DNA of 64,000 nucleotides. Origin: Streptomonospora nanhaiensis (lineage in GTDB: Bacteria; Actinomycetota; Actinomycetes; Streptosporangiales; Streptosporangiaceae). Both the position numbers and the translations under genes were made by a program. Within the stretch, counting starts at the first letter, position 1. Each line of letters opens with the position of its first letter. Under the pieces are notes generated by a model. That model worked only from the letters and a program-made list of their open reading frames with translations, ran no database searches and was not told the DNA's origin. The stretch covers positions 2,108,001-2,172,000 of the forward strand of contig NZ_CP113264.1 of NCBI RefSeq assembly GCF_026642255.1, read 5' to 3'. This document shows, in pieces, positions 27,416-36,788 of this stretch.

Positions 27416-30400
27416 GTGTCCCACGAACCGGACCACCGGGGGCCCTCGCCCACCGAGGGCGGGGCCCCGGCGCCGGACGCCGCAGAGGCCCTCTGCGGGC
27501 CGACGGGAGCCGCATCCGTCCCCGAGGCGCTGGCGGCGTGCACGGAACCCCTCCTCATCGGGGTGCGCCACCACTCGCCCGTGCTCGCCGCGGCGGTCCC
27601 CGCGCTCCTGGACGCGGCGGACCCCGACGCCGTGCTCGTCGAACTCCCGCTGGAGGCCGGGCCCTGGCTGGAGTGGCTGGGCCACCCGGACACGGTGGCC
27701 CCGGTCGCCCTCGTGCTCGGCGACGCGGGACGGGGGGACCACTCCTACTACCCCTTCGCCGACTTCTCGCCCGAGCTCGCGGCGGTCCGCTGGGCGCGTG
27801 CCCGGGGCGTGCCCGTGCACGCCGTGGACCTGCCCGCCTCCCTGGCCGTCGACGACGGCGGCGGCTCCGGCCCGGCCGAGGGCCCGGCGCCGGACCGCGC
27901 ACTGCTGCGCGCCGGCGGCGTCGAGGACGGGGAGGAGCTGTGGGACCGGCTGGTGGAGGCGCGCTCGTACGGCGCCGCCCCCGAGAGGGTCCGCAGGGCG
28001 GCCCTCGCCCTGGGGTGGGCGCACCGCGCCGCCGCCCTCCGCGCGGGCGGGGTGGGAGCCCGGGACCGCGCCCGCGAGGCCTGGATGCGGCGCCGGATCG
28101 GCGAGATCGGCGCAGCCAGGCCCGTGGCGGTCGTGGGCGCGTTCCACGCCGCCGCGCTCCTTCCCCCGCACGCCCTGCCCGCCGCGGTCCGGCCGCCGGG
28201 GGAGGGTGTCCCGGGCGGCGCGCCGGACACCGCCGCAGCGGCGTTCCTGAGGGGTCCCGAGCCGGAGGGCCTCCCGCCCACCGGCGGGATCACGGTCCCC
28301 GCACCCGGGGAGCGGCCCCGCGAGGGGGTCTCCACCGCCCTCATCCCCTACACCTTCGCCCTCCTGGACTCGCGTTCGGGCTACCCGGCCGGAATCCGTG
28401 ACCCCGAGTGGCAGCAGGACGTCCACGCGGCCGGGGGAGACCCCGAGGGGATCGAACGCGCGGCCGTCCGGCGCCTGTCCGCCATCGGCGGCCGCCTGCG
28501 CGCGGACGGGCACGTGTGCGGGGTGCCCGACACGACCGCCGCCTACCGGATGGCCCGCGACCTCGCGGCCCTGCGCGGACTGCCCGCCCCGGGCCGCCGC
28601 GAGCTGGTGGAGGGCCTCTCCTCCGCTCTCGCCCAGGGCGAGCCCCTGGGCCGGGCCCGCGCCCTGGCCCGTGCCGCCCAACGCGAGATGGTCGGCTCCC
28701 GGCGCGGCGCCCCCGCCCACGGCGCCCCGGTCTCCGGCCTGGTCGCCGACGCCACCGCCCTCCTCCGCCGGCTCGGGCTGCCCGGCCCGGGCGAGGAGGG
28801 CCGGGACCTGAGACTGGACCCCCTGCGCGGCGGCCGCGACCGCGAACGCCACATCGCCCTCCACCGCCTGTACGCGGCGGGCGTCTCCTACGCCGAGCCC
28901 CGGCAGGGCGGCCCCACCGCCGACGGGGAGACCCTGGGCCGCCTGTGGACCGCGCGCTGGACACCGGCCACCAGCGCCACCCTCGAACTCGCGTCCTGCT
29001 ACGGGCCCACCCTCGAACAGGCCGCGCGCGGCCGCGTCGCCGCACGCCTCCGCGACGCCGGCGACGGCGGGGAGGGCTCCCTGACACCGGAGGCGGCCGG
29101 CGCCCTCCTCACCCAGGCCGCCGAGTGCGCCCTGACCGACCTGGCCGCCGACCTGGGCGACCGCGTCCGGGAGGAGGTGCTGCCGCGGGCGGGCCTGTCC
29201 GACGCCGTGGAGCTCCACGACCGGGTCCAACGCGTCGTCTCGGGCCAGGTGCCGGGCATGCCGCGCGCCCCCGAGCCCCTGCACCGGCTGCGCGTGCGGC
29301 TGGCCGAGGCGGCGGTCGCCTCCGTCCCGGGCGTCTCCGGCAGCACCGACCCGGCGGACGCCGCCGCGCTGCTGCAGGTCGTGCGCCTGGTCCAGGACCA
29401 GGCGCCGCTTCCCGGCGCGGTGGGGACCCAGCGACTCCTGTGGCACCTGGGACTGCTCGCCGAGAGCGGCGGGCCGCTCGCCCAGGGAGCCGCCTCCGCC
29501 GCGCTGATGGTCCTGGGCGACCTCGCGCCCGGGGACATGGCCGTACGCCTGGCCGGCTGGGTGGAGGCGGCAGCCGGGGGCGGGCCGCTCGCCCTGCGCC
29601 TGGCCGGGGCACTGACCGTGGCCGCCCCCGTGGTCGAGGCCGACGCCGGCGTCCTGGACGCGCTCACAGCACGTGTGGAGGCCTGGTCCGACCCCGGCTT
29701 CCTCACGCGGCTGCCCGCTCTGCGCGAGGGGTTCGAGGCGCTGTCGGCGGCGTCGCGCTCGCGCTTCCTGGACGCGGTCACCGAGAGGATCGGCGAGGTG
29801 GACGCCCGCCTGGAGGTGCCGCCGGAGCTGGCCCTCGCGCTGGCCGGAGCGGACACCGCCGCACGAGCGGCCCTGGAGGCCCTGGTGCCGGGGCTCCTCC
29901 ACGGCGCGGACGCGGCCCTCGCGGACGCAGCCCCCGCGGGGGCGGGGACCGCCGCTCCCGCAGCCGGCCACCGGGCCGCGGACGGCCCCGCACCGGGCAC
30001 GCCCGCCCCCGGCGCCCCCTCCGCACCGTTTCCCACCGGGGCGGGGGACACCGCCGGTCCGTCCGTCCCGGCAGGAGCGGTCCCTCCCGCGGACGGGTCG
30101 GGGCGTCCCGGGGCGGCCTGCGCCGCGGCGCCCCCGGAGGCCGCGGACCCCGCCGGGCAGCCGGTCCCGGGTGGGGACGCCCCGCACGCCATCGGGGCGG
30201 CGGACCGGTGGCGGCTCGTCCTCGGGCGCCGGCCCCGGGGCGGCGGGACCCTGGCCCGCAGGGCGTCGGCGGCGCTCGACGAGCTGTACGGCCGCGGCCA
30301 CGGGGAGGGCTCCCAGGAGCCCTCCGACCGCCCCGGCGCGAGGGGCGGCGACGGGAGCCCGGAACCCGCCGCGCGCCGGTGGGACGAGGAGCTCCAGGAC

Positions 30401-31294
30401 CTCTTCGGCGGCACGGTCCGCGAGGAGGTGCTGGGCCGGGCCGCCGCGCGTGGCCGGGCCGACGCCCTCGACCGCCTCGACCCCGGCCGGGTCACGGCCT
30501 CCGTCGACCTGCTCGAACAGGTGCTCTCGCTGGCCGGGGCGCTGCCCGAGGCGCGTCTGGCCAAGCTGCGGCCCCTGGTCGCGGCGATCACTGAGCAGCT
30601 GGTGCGGCAGCTCGCGCGCCGCATGAGCCCCGCCCTGTCGGGCCTCTCCGTGCCGCGCCCCACCCGCCGGCGCGGCGGGCCGCTCGACCTCGGCCGCACG
30701 GTCCGCGCCAACCTGCGCACGGTCCGCCCCGGCCCGGACGGACCGCTGCTGGTCCCCGAGGCCCCGGTCTTCCGGACCAGGGCGCGGCGGAGCGCGGACT
30801 GGCACGTCCACATCGTCGTGGACGTGTCGGGGTCGATGGAGCGCTCCACGGTCTACGCGGCCCTCGTCGCGGCGGTGCTGCACGGCCTGCCCGCGCTGAG
30901 CGTGTCGTTCACGACCTTCTCCACGGAGGTCGTGGACCTCACCGACCGGGTGCCGGACCCGCTGTCCCTCCTGTTGGAGGTGTCCGTGGGCGGTGGCACC
31001 GACATCGGCGCGGGGCTGGCGCACACCCGGGCCAGGGTCAGGGTCCCCAGCAGGACGATCGTCGCGCTCGTCACCGACTTCGAGGAGGGCGGGAACCTGT
31101 CCCGCACCCTGGCCGAGGTACGCGCGCTCGCCGCCTCAGGGGCCCACCTGCTCGGGCTGACCGCCCTCGACGACACGGGGGCGCCGGTCTGCAACCAGGC
31201 GCTCGCCGCGCAGTTCGTCGCCGCGGGCATGCCGGTCGCGTCGCTGAGCCCGCAGGAGCTGGCGTCGTGGATCGGTGAGAAGGTGCGGGGGTGA
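27416..31294 (+). CDS. Fused DUF5682-like and VWA (MIDAS) protein
   Basis: 1292 residues from the GTG at 27416 (GGGGGAG 8 nt upstream); the GTG at 27407 overlapping the MoxR stop is the alternative. The N-terminal half begins LLIGVRHHSPVLAAAVPALLD and continues VLVELPLEAGPWL, ARARGVPVHAVDLPAS and VVGAFHAAALL, the pattern of DUF5682 proteins (YehM type), with conserved His that could be catalytic. A Pro/Ala-rich linker spans about residues 840-930. The last 180 residues are a VWA domain with intact MIDAS: D1136-x-S1138-x-S1140, T1195 (GGGTDIG) and D1221 (TDFEEG). In E. coli these are separate genes (yehM, yehP). Likely the substrate-binding adaptor of the MoxR ATPase; target unknown. Confidence 0.78.
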   Translation: MSHEPDHRGPSPTEGGAPAPDAAEALCGPTGAASVPEALAACTEPLLIGVRHHSPVLAAAVPALLDAADPDAVLVELPLEAGPWLEWLGHPDTVAPVALVLGDAGRGDHSYYPFADFSPELAAVRWARARGVPVHAVDLPASLAVDDGGGSGPAEGPAPDRALLRAGGVEDGEELWDRLVEARSYGAAPERVRRAALALGWAHRAAALRAGGVGARDRAREAWMRRRIGEIGAARPVAVVGAFHAAALLPPHALPAAVRPPGEGVPGGAPDTAAAAFLRGPEPEGLPPTGGITVPAPGERPREGVSTALIPYTFALLDSRSGYPAGIRDPEWQQDVHAAGGDPEGIERAAVRRLSAIGGRLRADGHVCGVPDTTAAYRMARDLAALRGLPAPGRRELVEGLSSALAQGEPLGRARALARAAQREMVGSRRGAPAHGAPVSGLVADATALLRRLGLPGPGEEGRDLRLDPLRGGRDRERHIALHRLYAAGVSYAEPRQGGPTADGETLGRLWTARWTPATSATLELASCYGPTLEQAARGRVAARLRDAGDGGEGSLTPEAAGALLTQAAECALTDLAADLGDRVREEVLPRAGLSDAVELHDRVQRVVSGQVPGMPRAPEPLHRLRVRLAEAAVASVPGVSGSTDPADAAALLQVVRLVQDQAPLPGAVGTQRLLWHLGLLAESGGPLAQGAASAALMVLGDLAPGDMAVRLAGWVEAAAGGGPLALRLAGALTVAAPVVEADAGVLDALTARVEAWSDPGFLTRLPALREGFEALSAASRSRFLDAVTERIGEVDARLEVPPELALALAGADTAARAALEALVPGLLHGADAALADAAPAGAGTAAPAAGHRAADGPAPGTPAPGAPSAPFPTGAGDTAGPSVPAGAVPPADGSGRPGAACAAAPPEAADPAGQPVPGGDAPHAIGAADRWRLVLGRRPRGGGTLARRASAALDELYGRGHGEGSQEPSDRPGARGGDGSPEPAARRWDEELQDLFGGTVREEVLGRAAARGRADALDRLDPGRVTASVDLLEQVLSLAGALPEARLAKLRPLVAAITEQLVRQLARRMSPALSGLSVPRPTRRRGGPLDLGRTVRANLRTVRPGPDGPLLVPEAPVFRTRARRSADWHVHIVVDVSGSMERSTVYAALVAAVLHGLPALSVSFTTFSTEVVDLTDRVPDPLSLLLEVSVGGGTDIGAGLAHTRARVRVPSRTIVALVTDFEEGGNLSRTLAEVRALAASGAHLLGLTALDDTGAPVCNQALAAQFVAAGMPVASLSPQELASWIGEKVRG

Positions 31295-31580
31295 GCGCCC
31301 GGGACGGGCACGCCGCCGGCGGGGTCCCCCCGGCGGCGCCGCGCGGGCCGGCCGCCCTCCGCACCCCCCTGCGGGACGCGCCCGCCGGGCCCGCGCAGGA
31401 GGGGAGCCCCCGGGGCGCCGCGCCCCGCGGCCGGACGGGGCCGCGGACCGGCCCCCGCACGCACCGTCCCGCCGGCGGACTCCGACCGCCGCCGTGCGGC
31501 GACCACCGTGCCCGACCGACCGCCGGGGGCCGCCGAGCCGACCGGCCCCGTACGCACACGCAGTCCGAGGAGGACCCCAG
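31295..31580 (+). other. Spacer within the MoxR/VWA operon
   Basis: 286 bp between the VWA gene and the SWIM gene. It is open in one frame from a GTG overlapping the VWA stop (97 codons), but that product is Pro/Arg/Gly-rich with no domain and I do not call it. No hairpin strong enough to end transcription stands out. Confidence 0.5.
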
Positions 31581-33518
31581 GTGACCGCCGAACGCCCCCG
31601 CATCGACCCGGGCCTGCTCGCCGAGCTGCTCGAAGCCGCGCCCGGCCGGGTCCGCCGCAAACTGGACGCGGCCCCCCGCGCGGCCGAGGAGTGGGACTGG
31701 AGCTCGGACGGCCCCGTGTGGACGGTCGGGACGGGGAACGAGACCGTGACCCTGACCGGCCCGCGGATCACCGAGGCCTCCCAGGCTGCCTGCACCTGCC
31801 TGCTCGCCCCCCGCTGCCTGCACCTGCTCTCGGTCGCCGGCCTGCTGGCGCCCACGGGCGACGACGACGCGGCCGGTCCGGAGCCCGGCCCGGAGCCGGA
31901 GCGCTCCGAGCCGTCAGGAGAGCCCGCCGGGGACCGGGCCGCCGGAGCCGTCCCCCCGCGGGACGGGGAGCCGGGGCCGCCCGCGCCGGCCGGGCGGCCG
32001 GGGGGAGCGGGCGGCCCGGCCGCCCCCGCGGGCCGGAGCGGTGTCGCGGAGACCGCCCGAGCCTCCGGGGACCCCGTCGCGGACCCCCTCACCGCCCCGG
32101 TCGGTGTGGACGGCGACGCCCGCGCCGCGGCCGCGCTCGCCTGGGCCGCCGGGGCCCGGACCCTGGCGGCGGGGGTCCGCGCGGCGGGCTCCTCCCAGCG
32201 CTCCGAACTCCTGCGGGCCGCGGCGACGGCCCGCGCCGCCCGCCTGCCCCGCCTGGCCGCCGCCTGCACCGCCGTGGCCGCCGGTACGCGCGACCACGCC
32301 ACACCGGCCTTCGCCCTGGCCGAGTACACCGCGGCCCTCACCGGGCTCCTCGACACCTCGTGGCGGCTCGGCGGCGGACCGGAGGGCCCCCGCCCCGCGC
32401 CGACCCTCGCGGACGTGGGGATCGGACGCCGCTCGTACACCGAGGTCGGCTCCCTCCGGCTGTACGGGCTGGGCTGCGAACGCGTCGTCACCGCGTCCGG
32501 ATACGCGGGCGTCGTCACCCACGCCGTGTCCCTCGCCGGCGGGGCGCGCCTGTGGCGGATCGGCGACGTCGCCCCCGGGGGCCCCGACAGGGCCGCCGCC
32601 GTCTACGGAGCGGGGATCGCCTTCGGGCGGTCCGCGCTGAGCCACCGCGACCTCGGCCGCTCGGGCATGGTCGCCCAGCGGGTCGCGGCCAGCGCCGACG
32701 GTCGACTGAGCGGGGGGTCCGCGACGACGGCGGCGGTCTCCGCCGGGTGCGCCTGGGACGAGGAACCCCTGGCGGGGCTGTGGGGGCGGCCCCTCGCCGA
32801 TCAGGTCGCCGCGGCCGTCGCCGCGCAGGCGGCCCCCGTCCACCGCACCGGCGACGACCTGGTCTTCGCCGACCTCACCGTCACCGGCGAGGCGGAGGGC
32901 GGGACCGCGGTCGTGGAGGCGGCCACCGGCGCACCCCTGGTCCTGGCACCCGACGGCGCCCAGGACCTCCTCCGGGCGCGCAACCTCCTCCGGCTGGCCG
33001 CCGAACCCGGGATCGCGCTGCGCGCGGTGGCACGGCCGGTCCCCGAGCGGCCCGGGTTCCTCGTGCCGGTGGCGGTGCACGCTCCGGGGCTGCCGCTGCC
33101 CGCCGCCTGGAAGGGACGGGTCAACCTCTCCTTGGACACCCTGCCCTCGGCCGGGTCGGCGGTCCCGAGCCGCCCCCGGCCGACGGAGCCGCCCGGAGCC
33201 GACCCCGGCCTGGGCGCCCTGACCAGGGTCCTCGCCCGGATCGCCGAGGCGGGGCGGGAGGCCGCCCCGGACGGCTCCGCGCTGCCCGCCCGGCTGCGGG
33301 GCCACCACCTGCCCACCGCCGCCGACGTCCTCGGCGAGGTGGTCGGGGCGGCCCGTGAGCGCCGGCGCACCGCCACGGGCGAGTCGGTGGTCCCCCCGCC
33401 GGACCGCCTGGCCCGCGCGTGGCTGGCCGCGACGACCTACCTGGGGGCCGCGCACCGGCACCTGCGTGTCCTGGCGTGGGCCGAACGGGTCGGCGGTCCG
33501 CACCGGCCGGCGGCCTGA
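31581..33518 (+). CDS. SWIM zinc-finger protein, last gene of the MoxR/VWA operon
   Basis: 645 residues from the GTG at 31581, preceded by GAGGAGGAC. The SWIM signature CxC-x5-CxH is at C71-T-C73...C79-L-H81, within a small N-terminal zinc-binding domain used for DNA or protein binding. A Pro/Gly/Glu-rich linker (about 95-155) separates it from a long helical and strand-rich region without known motifs; VNLSLDTLP and a Leu/Ala-rich C-terminus follow. SWIM proteins accompany the MoxR-VWA pair in the E. coli yeh group (YehQ) and in actinomycetes. It may recruit the ATPase/VWA machine to nucleic acid or to a protein target; this is inference. Confidence 0.8.
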   Translation: MTAERPRIDPGLLAELLEAAPGRVRRKLDAAPRAAEEWDWSSDGPVWTVGTGNETVTLTGPRITEASQAACTCLLAPRCLHLLSVAGLLAPTGDDDAAGPEPGPEPERSEPSGEPAGDRAAGAVPPRDGEPGPPAPAGRPGGAGGPAAPAGRSGVAETARASGDPVADPLTAPVGVDGDARAAAALAWAAGARTLAAGVRAAGSSQRSELLRAAATARAARLPRLAAACTAVAAGTRDHATPAFALAEYTAALTGLLDTSWRLGGGPEGPRPAPTLADVGIGRRSYTEVGSLRLYGLGCERVVTASGYAGVVTHAVSLAGGARLWRIGDVAPGGPDRAAAVYGAGIAFGRSALSHRDLGRSGMVAQRVAASADGRLSGGSATTAAVSAGCAWDEEPLAGLWGRPLADQVAAAVAAQAAPVHRTGDDLVFADLTVTGEAEGGTAVVEAATGAPLVLAPDGAQDLLRARNLLRLAAEPGIALRAVARPVPERPGFLVPVAVHAPGLPLPAAWKGRVNLSLDTLPSAGSAVPSRPRPTEPPGADPGLGALTRVLARIAEAGREAAPDGSALPARLRGHHLPTAADVLGEVVGAARERRRTATGESVVPPPDRLARAWLAATTYLGAAHRHLRVLAWAERVGGPHRPAA

Positions 33519-33590
33519 CCGGGGCCCGGACCCGGCGGGCCCGTCCCCGGGCCGGGCCGTCCCGGGTGCGCGGAATCCGTCCCGCGCGGG

Positions 33591-33992
33591 TCAGGGCCTG
33601 CGCCAGGCCAGCACGGCCGCCCACACCGCGGCCCCGGTCAGGACCAGGGCGAGCGGGACGTGGGCCTGGAGCGGCCCGTAGGTCCCCAGCGCGGCCTGCG
33701 GGAAGCCGAGCAGGAACGCCGCCAGGCCGGCCAGCAGGATCGCGCGGGGACGGCCGGGGCCGCCCCCGGAGCGGTACCAGTACAGGCCCGCCGCGACCAC
33801 GAGCAGGCCCGCCGCCACGTGCACCCCGAACGCGCCGTAGTAGTGCAGGGGCAGGGCGGCGGTGTTGAACGTCACCAGCTGCCCGGCGGTCGCGCCCTCC
33901 CAGAGGACGGCGGCCAGCTGGAGGAGCGCCGTCACCCGTATCAACCACAGGAGCGGTGGTGCGGTGGTGGACGGCATGGTGGTCGGTTCCAT
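33591..33992 (-). CDS. Small four-helix membrane protein
   Basis: 133 residues from the ATG at 33992 (GGAAGG about 9 nt upstream); the frame extends to 34049 without homology support. Four hydrophobic helices are visible: LLWLIRVTALLQLAAVLWEG, HYYGAFGVHVAAGLLVVAAGLYWY, AILLAGLAAFLLGF and HVPLALVLTGAAVWAAVLAW. Histidines lie in the second and at the start of the fourth helix. No family is recognised with confidence. It is convergent with the SWIM gene and divergent from the PrsW gene. Role unknown; a small integral membrane protein of the DoxX or heme-associated kind is possible. Confidence 0.6.
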   Translation of the reverse strand: MEPTTMPSTTAPPLLWLIRVTALLQLAAVLWEGATAGQLVTFNTAALPLHYYGAFGVHVAAGLLVVAAGLYWYRSGGGPGRPRAILLAGLAAFLLGFPQAALGTYGPLQAHVPLALVLTGAAVWAAVLAWRRP

Positions 33993-34175
33993 GGCGGGGC
34001 CCTTCCGTTCTCGTGCGCTCGCGCATCGCGGACTCCGATCCTGCCCCATACGGGGAGTGCCGTCCCCGCGTGCGGCGGCCGGAGCGTGTCGTCCCCCGTC
34101 GGCAGCCCGGGTCCGCGTCCCTCTCGCCGGGGGTGAAACACGTGGTCGACGCGGTTCCCGCTACGATCGGTGCCC

Positions 34176-35471
34176 ATGCCCCGACTCGACAGCAAGGCCA
34201 TCCTCCAGGGCCGACGCTCCCGTTACTCGATGACCCTCGTCCTGGGCATCACCGTCAGCGTGGTGTGCATGGCCGGCATGCTCGTCTACCTGTGGCTGCT
34301 CGCGATGGCGGGCGGGGCCGCGGCGGGCATCGACGGCGCTCTCGGATTCGTCGTCAGCCTGGTCGCCGCCGTCATCCCGGTCGGCATCCTCGTGCCGCTC
34401 ATCCTCATGCTCGACCGGATCGAGCCCGAGCCCGGGTGGGTGCTGTTCTTCGCCTTCGCCTGGGGCGCGGGCGTGGCGGTGGTGGCGTCCCTGCTGCTCA
34501 ACGGCTGGGGGCTGGCCCACGTCACCGTGCCGCTGTTCGGGCAGGAGCTGGGCGGCTTCCTGGGGACGTCCGTGGTGGCGCCCCTGGTGGAGGAGAGCGC
34601 CAAGGGCGTGGTGCTGCTGATCCTGCTGTGGCGCAGACGACACGAGATCGACACGTTCACCGACGGTGTGATCTACGCGGGGATGGTCGCCACCGGTTTC
34701 GCCTTCACCGAGAACATCCTGTACTTCCTGAGCGCCTTCTTCGACGGGACCCTCGTCGCGACCTTCGCCATCCGCGGGATCATCGCCCCCTTCGGCCACC
34801 CGGTCTACACCGCGATGATCGGCATCGGCGTCGCCTACGCGGCCACGCGCACCGGGCGCCTGCGCCTGCTGGCGCCCGTCGGGGGCTGGGCGCTGGCCGT
34901 CCTGCTGCACGGCATGTGGAACGCGTCCACCCGCTTCGGCTGGTACGGCCTGGCCGTCGCCTACGTCGTGCTGTTCGCGGTGCTGATGGGCGTCCTGGCG
35001 CTGGCGGCGCGCGACCGGCGGGGGCAGATCGGCGCCATCGACCGGTACCTGCCGCCCTACATCTCCACCGGCCTGGTCACGCCGTCGGACATCACCATGC
35101 TCAGCTCCATGCAGGGGCGCCGCCGGGCCCGTGAGTGGGCGGGGCGCAACGCCGGCCGGCGGGGGCGGACGGCGATGAAGGAGTACCAGCTGGCCGCGAC
35201 CGAGCTGGCACTGCTGCACCAGAGGCTGGACGCCGGGTCGGCCCGCCAGGACTGGAAGGTCCGCAGGGACTCCTTCCTGGCGCTGATGCACGTGGCCCGG
35301 GACACCTTCCTGGGGCGGGTGCCCCAGCCGGTCACCCCGGGCTGGGCGGAGAAGCCGACCGACTCGGGGTTCCTGCGCCGGGCCGACTTCGCCCACGTCA
35401 TAGCGCAGGCGAGGAGCCAGCAGGAGTACGTCCCCCGTCACGGCCAGCAGGCCCCTCCGGGCCTCGGCTGA
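34176..35471 (+). CDS. PrsW-family intramembrane metalloprotease
   Basis: 431 residues from the ATG at 34176; TACGAT at 34162-34167 suggests a leaderless transcript starting here or at the GTG at 34170. Seven or eight membrane segments occupy residues 20-290. PrsW signatures are present: APLVEESAKG (EExxK), FAFTENILYF, PFGHPVYTAMIG and HGMWNAS, giving the Glu and His residues expected to bind zinc. PrsW proteases cut membrane substrates such as anti-sigma factors. The soluble 130-residue tail carries GRRRAREWAGRNAGRRGR and helical sequence. The last 74 bp overlap the end of convergent ctaA. The substrate cannot be inferred: no anti-sigma gene is nearby. Confidence 0.85.
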   Translation: MPRLDSKAILQGRRSRYSMTLVLGITVSVVCMAGMLVYLWLLAMAGGAAAGIDGALGFVVSLVAAVIPVGILVPLILMLDRIEPEPGWVLFFAFAWGAGVAVVASLLLNGWGLAHVTVPLFGQELGGFLGTSVVAPLVEESAKGVVLLILLWRRRHEIDTFTDGVIYAGMVATGFAFTENILYFLSAFFDGTLVATFAIRGIIAPFGHPVYTAMIGIGVAYAATRTGRLRLLAPVGGWALAVLLHGMWNASTRFGWYGLAVAYVVLFAVLMGVLALAARDRRGQIGAIDRYLPPYISTGLVTPSDITMLSSMQGRRRAREWAGRNAGRRGRTAMKEYQLAATELALLHQRLDAGSARQDWKVRRDSFLALMHVARDTFLGRVPQPVTPGWAEKPTDSGFLRRADFAHVIAQARSQQEYVPRHGQQAPPGLG

Positions 35472-36531
35472 GGCCGTCGTCGACGACCTCGCCGACGGGC
35501 ACCAGGCGGCTGGTGGAGAAGTACAGCCGGGACACGGCGACCCAGGTCAGGGCGGAGCCGAGCACGTGCAGGACGACGAGCGCCTCGGGGAGTCCGAGGG
35601 CGTACTGGGTGTAGCCCAGGACCCCCTGGAGGAGCACGACCGCCACGAGGGCGGCGCTGCTGATCCGGACGGGGCGGCGGGCGCCGCCACGGAAGGCGAT
35701 GACGGTGGCGGCCAGGGCCCCGACCAGGGTGAGCCAGGCCAGCGCGGAGTGGATGCGCGTGACGACCGGGATGTCGAACCCGAAGCGCGGGGCCGCCGCG
35801 TCGCCGCCGTGGGGACCGCTGCCGGTCACGACCGTGCCGGCGACCAGCAGGAGGAAGCCGATCACGACCAGGCCGACGCTGATGGCGTGCAGCATGGGGC
35901 CGACGGAGACCTGAGGCTTGCCCTCGGGCTCCTGGCAGCGCACGTACAGGGCGACCGTGATGAAGGTCATCACCATGGACAGCAGGAAGTGCGTGGCGAC
36001 CGAGGCGGGGTGCAGGTCGGTCCACACGGTGATGCCGCCGACGACGCCCTGGCCGAGGACGCCGAACGGGATGATGGCGGCCATCCGGACCAGGTCGCGG
36101 CGGCGCGGCGTCATCCGCATGACGGCGATGAACGTGATGACGGCCACGGCCAGCACGACGAAGGTGAGCGTCCGGTTGCCGAACTCGACGGCGGCGTTGA
36201 AGGCGGCGTGTCCCGTGTCGACGGGCACGAAGCTCTCGGGGGTGCACCTGGGCCACTCCGAGCAGCCGAGCCCGGACTCGGTGACGCGGACGGTGGCGCC
36301 CGTCACGGCGATCCCGGCGTTGACCGCGATGTTGCCGAGGGTCCAGGCGCGCAGGGACCTCGGGGTCGGGTTCCAGATGGTCCGGGCCAGGAGGACCAGG
36401 GCGAGCACCCCGGCGACGGCCACGGCGACCTGCCAGGCCCACAGGGGGGCGCCGAGAAGAATGATGTCCTCCGCCGCGAGCGGGGGGAGCGTGTTCGGGG
36501 CCAGCGCCGCGGCGGCCGGGAAATCAGACAT
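35398..36531 (-). CDS. ctaA: Heme A synthase (CtaA/COX15)
   Basis: 377 residues from the ATG at 36531. It oxidises the C8 methyl of heme O to give heme A for cytochrome aa3 oxidase, in the membrane. TGATVRVTESGLGCSEWPRC (about 55-74) holds the conserved Cys pair loop, and HPASVATHFLLSM and RIHSALAWLTLVGA carry heme-ligand histidines. Eight membrane segments are readable. An operator-like motif overlaps its start codon and recurs ahead of ctaB, which makes its substrate. The C-terminal 35 residues are Gly/Pro/Arg-rich and overlap the 3' end of the PrsW gene by 74 bp. Confidence 0.94.
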   Translation of the reverse strand: MSDFPAAAALAPNTLPPLAAEDIILLGAPLWAWQVAVAVAGVLALVLLARTIWNPTPRSLRAWTLGNIAVNAGIAVTGATVRVTESGLGCSEWPRCTPESFVPVDTGHAAFNAAVEFGNRTLTFVVLAVAVITFIAVMRMTPRRRDLVRMAAIIPFGVLGQGVVGGITVWTDLHPASVATHFLLSMVMTFITVALYVRCQEPEGKPQVSVGPMLHAISVGLVVIGFLLLVAGTVVTGSGPHGGDAAAPRFGFDIPVVTRIHSALAWLTLVGALAATVIAFRGGARRPVRISSAALVAVVLLQGVLGYTQYALGLPEALVVLHVLGSALTWVAVSRLYFSTSRLVPVGEVVDDGLSRGPEGPAGRDGGRTPAGSSPAL

Positions 36532-36547
36532 ACGACAGAGCGTAGTA
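36531..36547 (-). promoter_or_regulatory. Candidate operator at the ctaA start (TACTACG-CTC-TGTCGTA)
   Basis: Read on the minus strand, TACTACGCTCTGTCGTA runs into the ATG (its last A is the start-codon A). The arms match 5 of 7 as a dyad, and 12 of 14 arm positions match the motif upstream of ctaB. Position over the transcription start would suit repression. Confidence 0.5.
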
Positions 36548-36716
36548 CGTTCTCCGACCGTCGTGCGCTCGGGTCCCTGATTACGAAAATGCCAGGTGGC
36601 AGGGGTCATGGCGCGGACCCGTCCGACCGCCGTGCGACGGGTGGCGCCTCGTTCCCGGGGTCGGGGACCGGCGCCCTGTCGGGCCGGGGGCGCTGCCCGG
36701 AACCGTGCCCGCGGCC

Positions 36717-36746
36717 GTGCGCCCGGGGGCGTGCCCCCGGGCGCAC
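36717..36746 (-). terminator. Terminator of the small secreted protein gene
   Basis: A perfect 14-bp inverted repeat (36717-36730 with 36733-36746) around GT, 42 bp past the stop at 36789. A second short dyad, GAACCGGG-A-CCCGGTTC, lies at 36760-36776. Confidence 0.7.
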
Positions 36747-36788
36747 GAACCGCTCCCCCGAACCGGGACCCGGTTCAGGAAACAGGCA

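Noticed and set aside
31291..31584. 97-codon ORF overlapping the VWA stop
   Set aside because: Pro/Arg/Gly-rich, no domain, no conserved look; the SWIM gene has its own ribosome-binding site after it.
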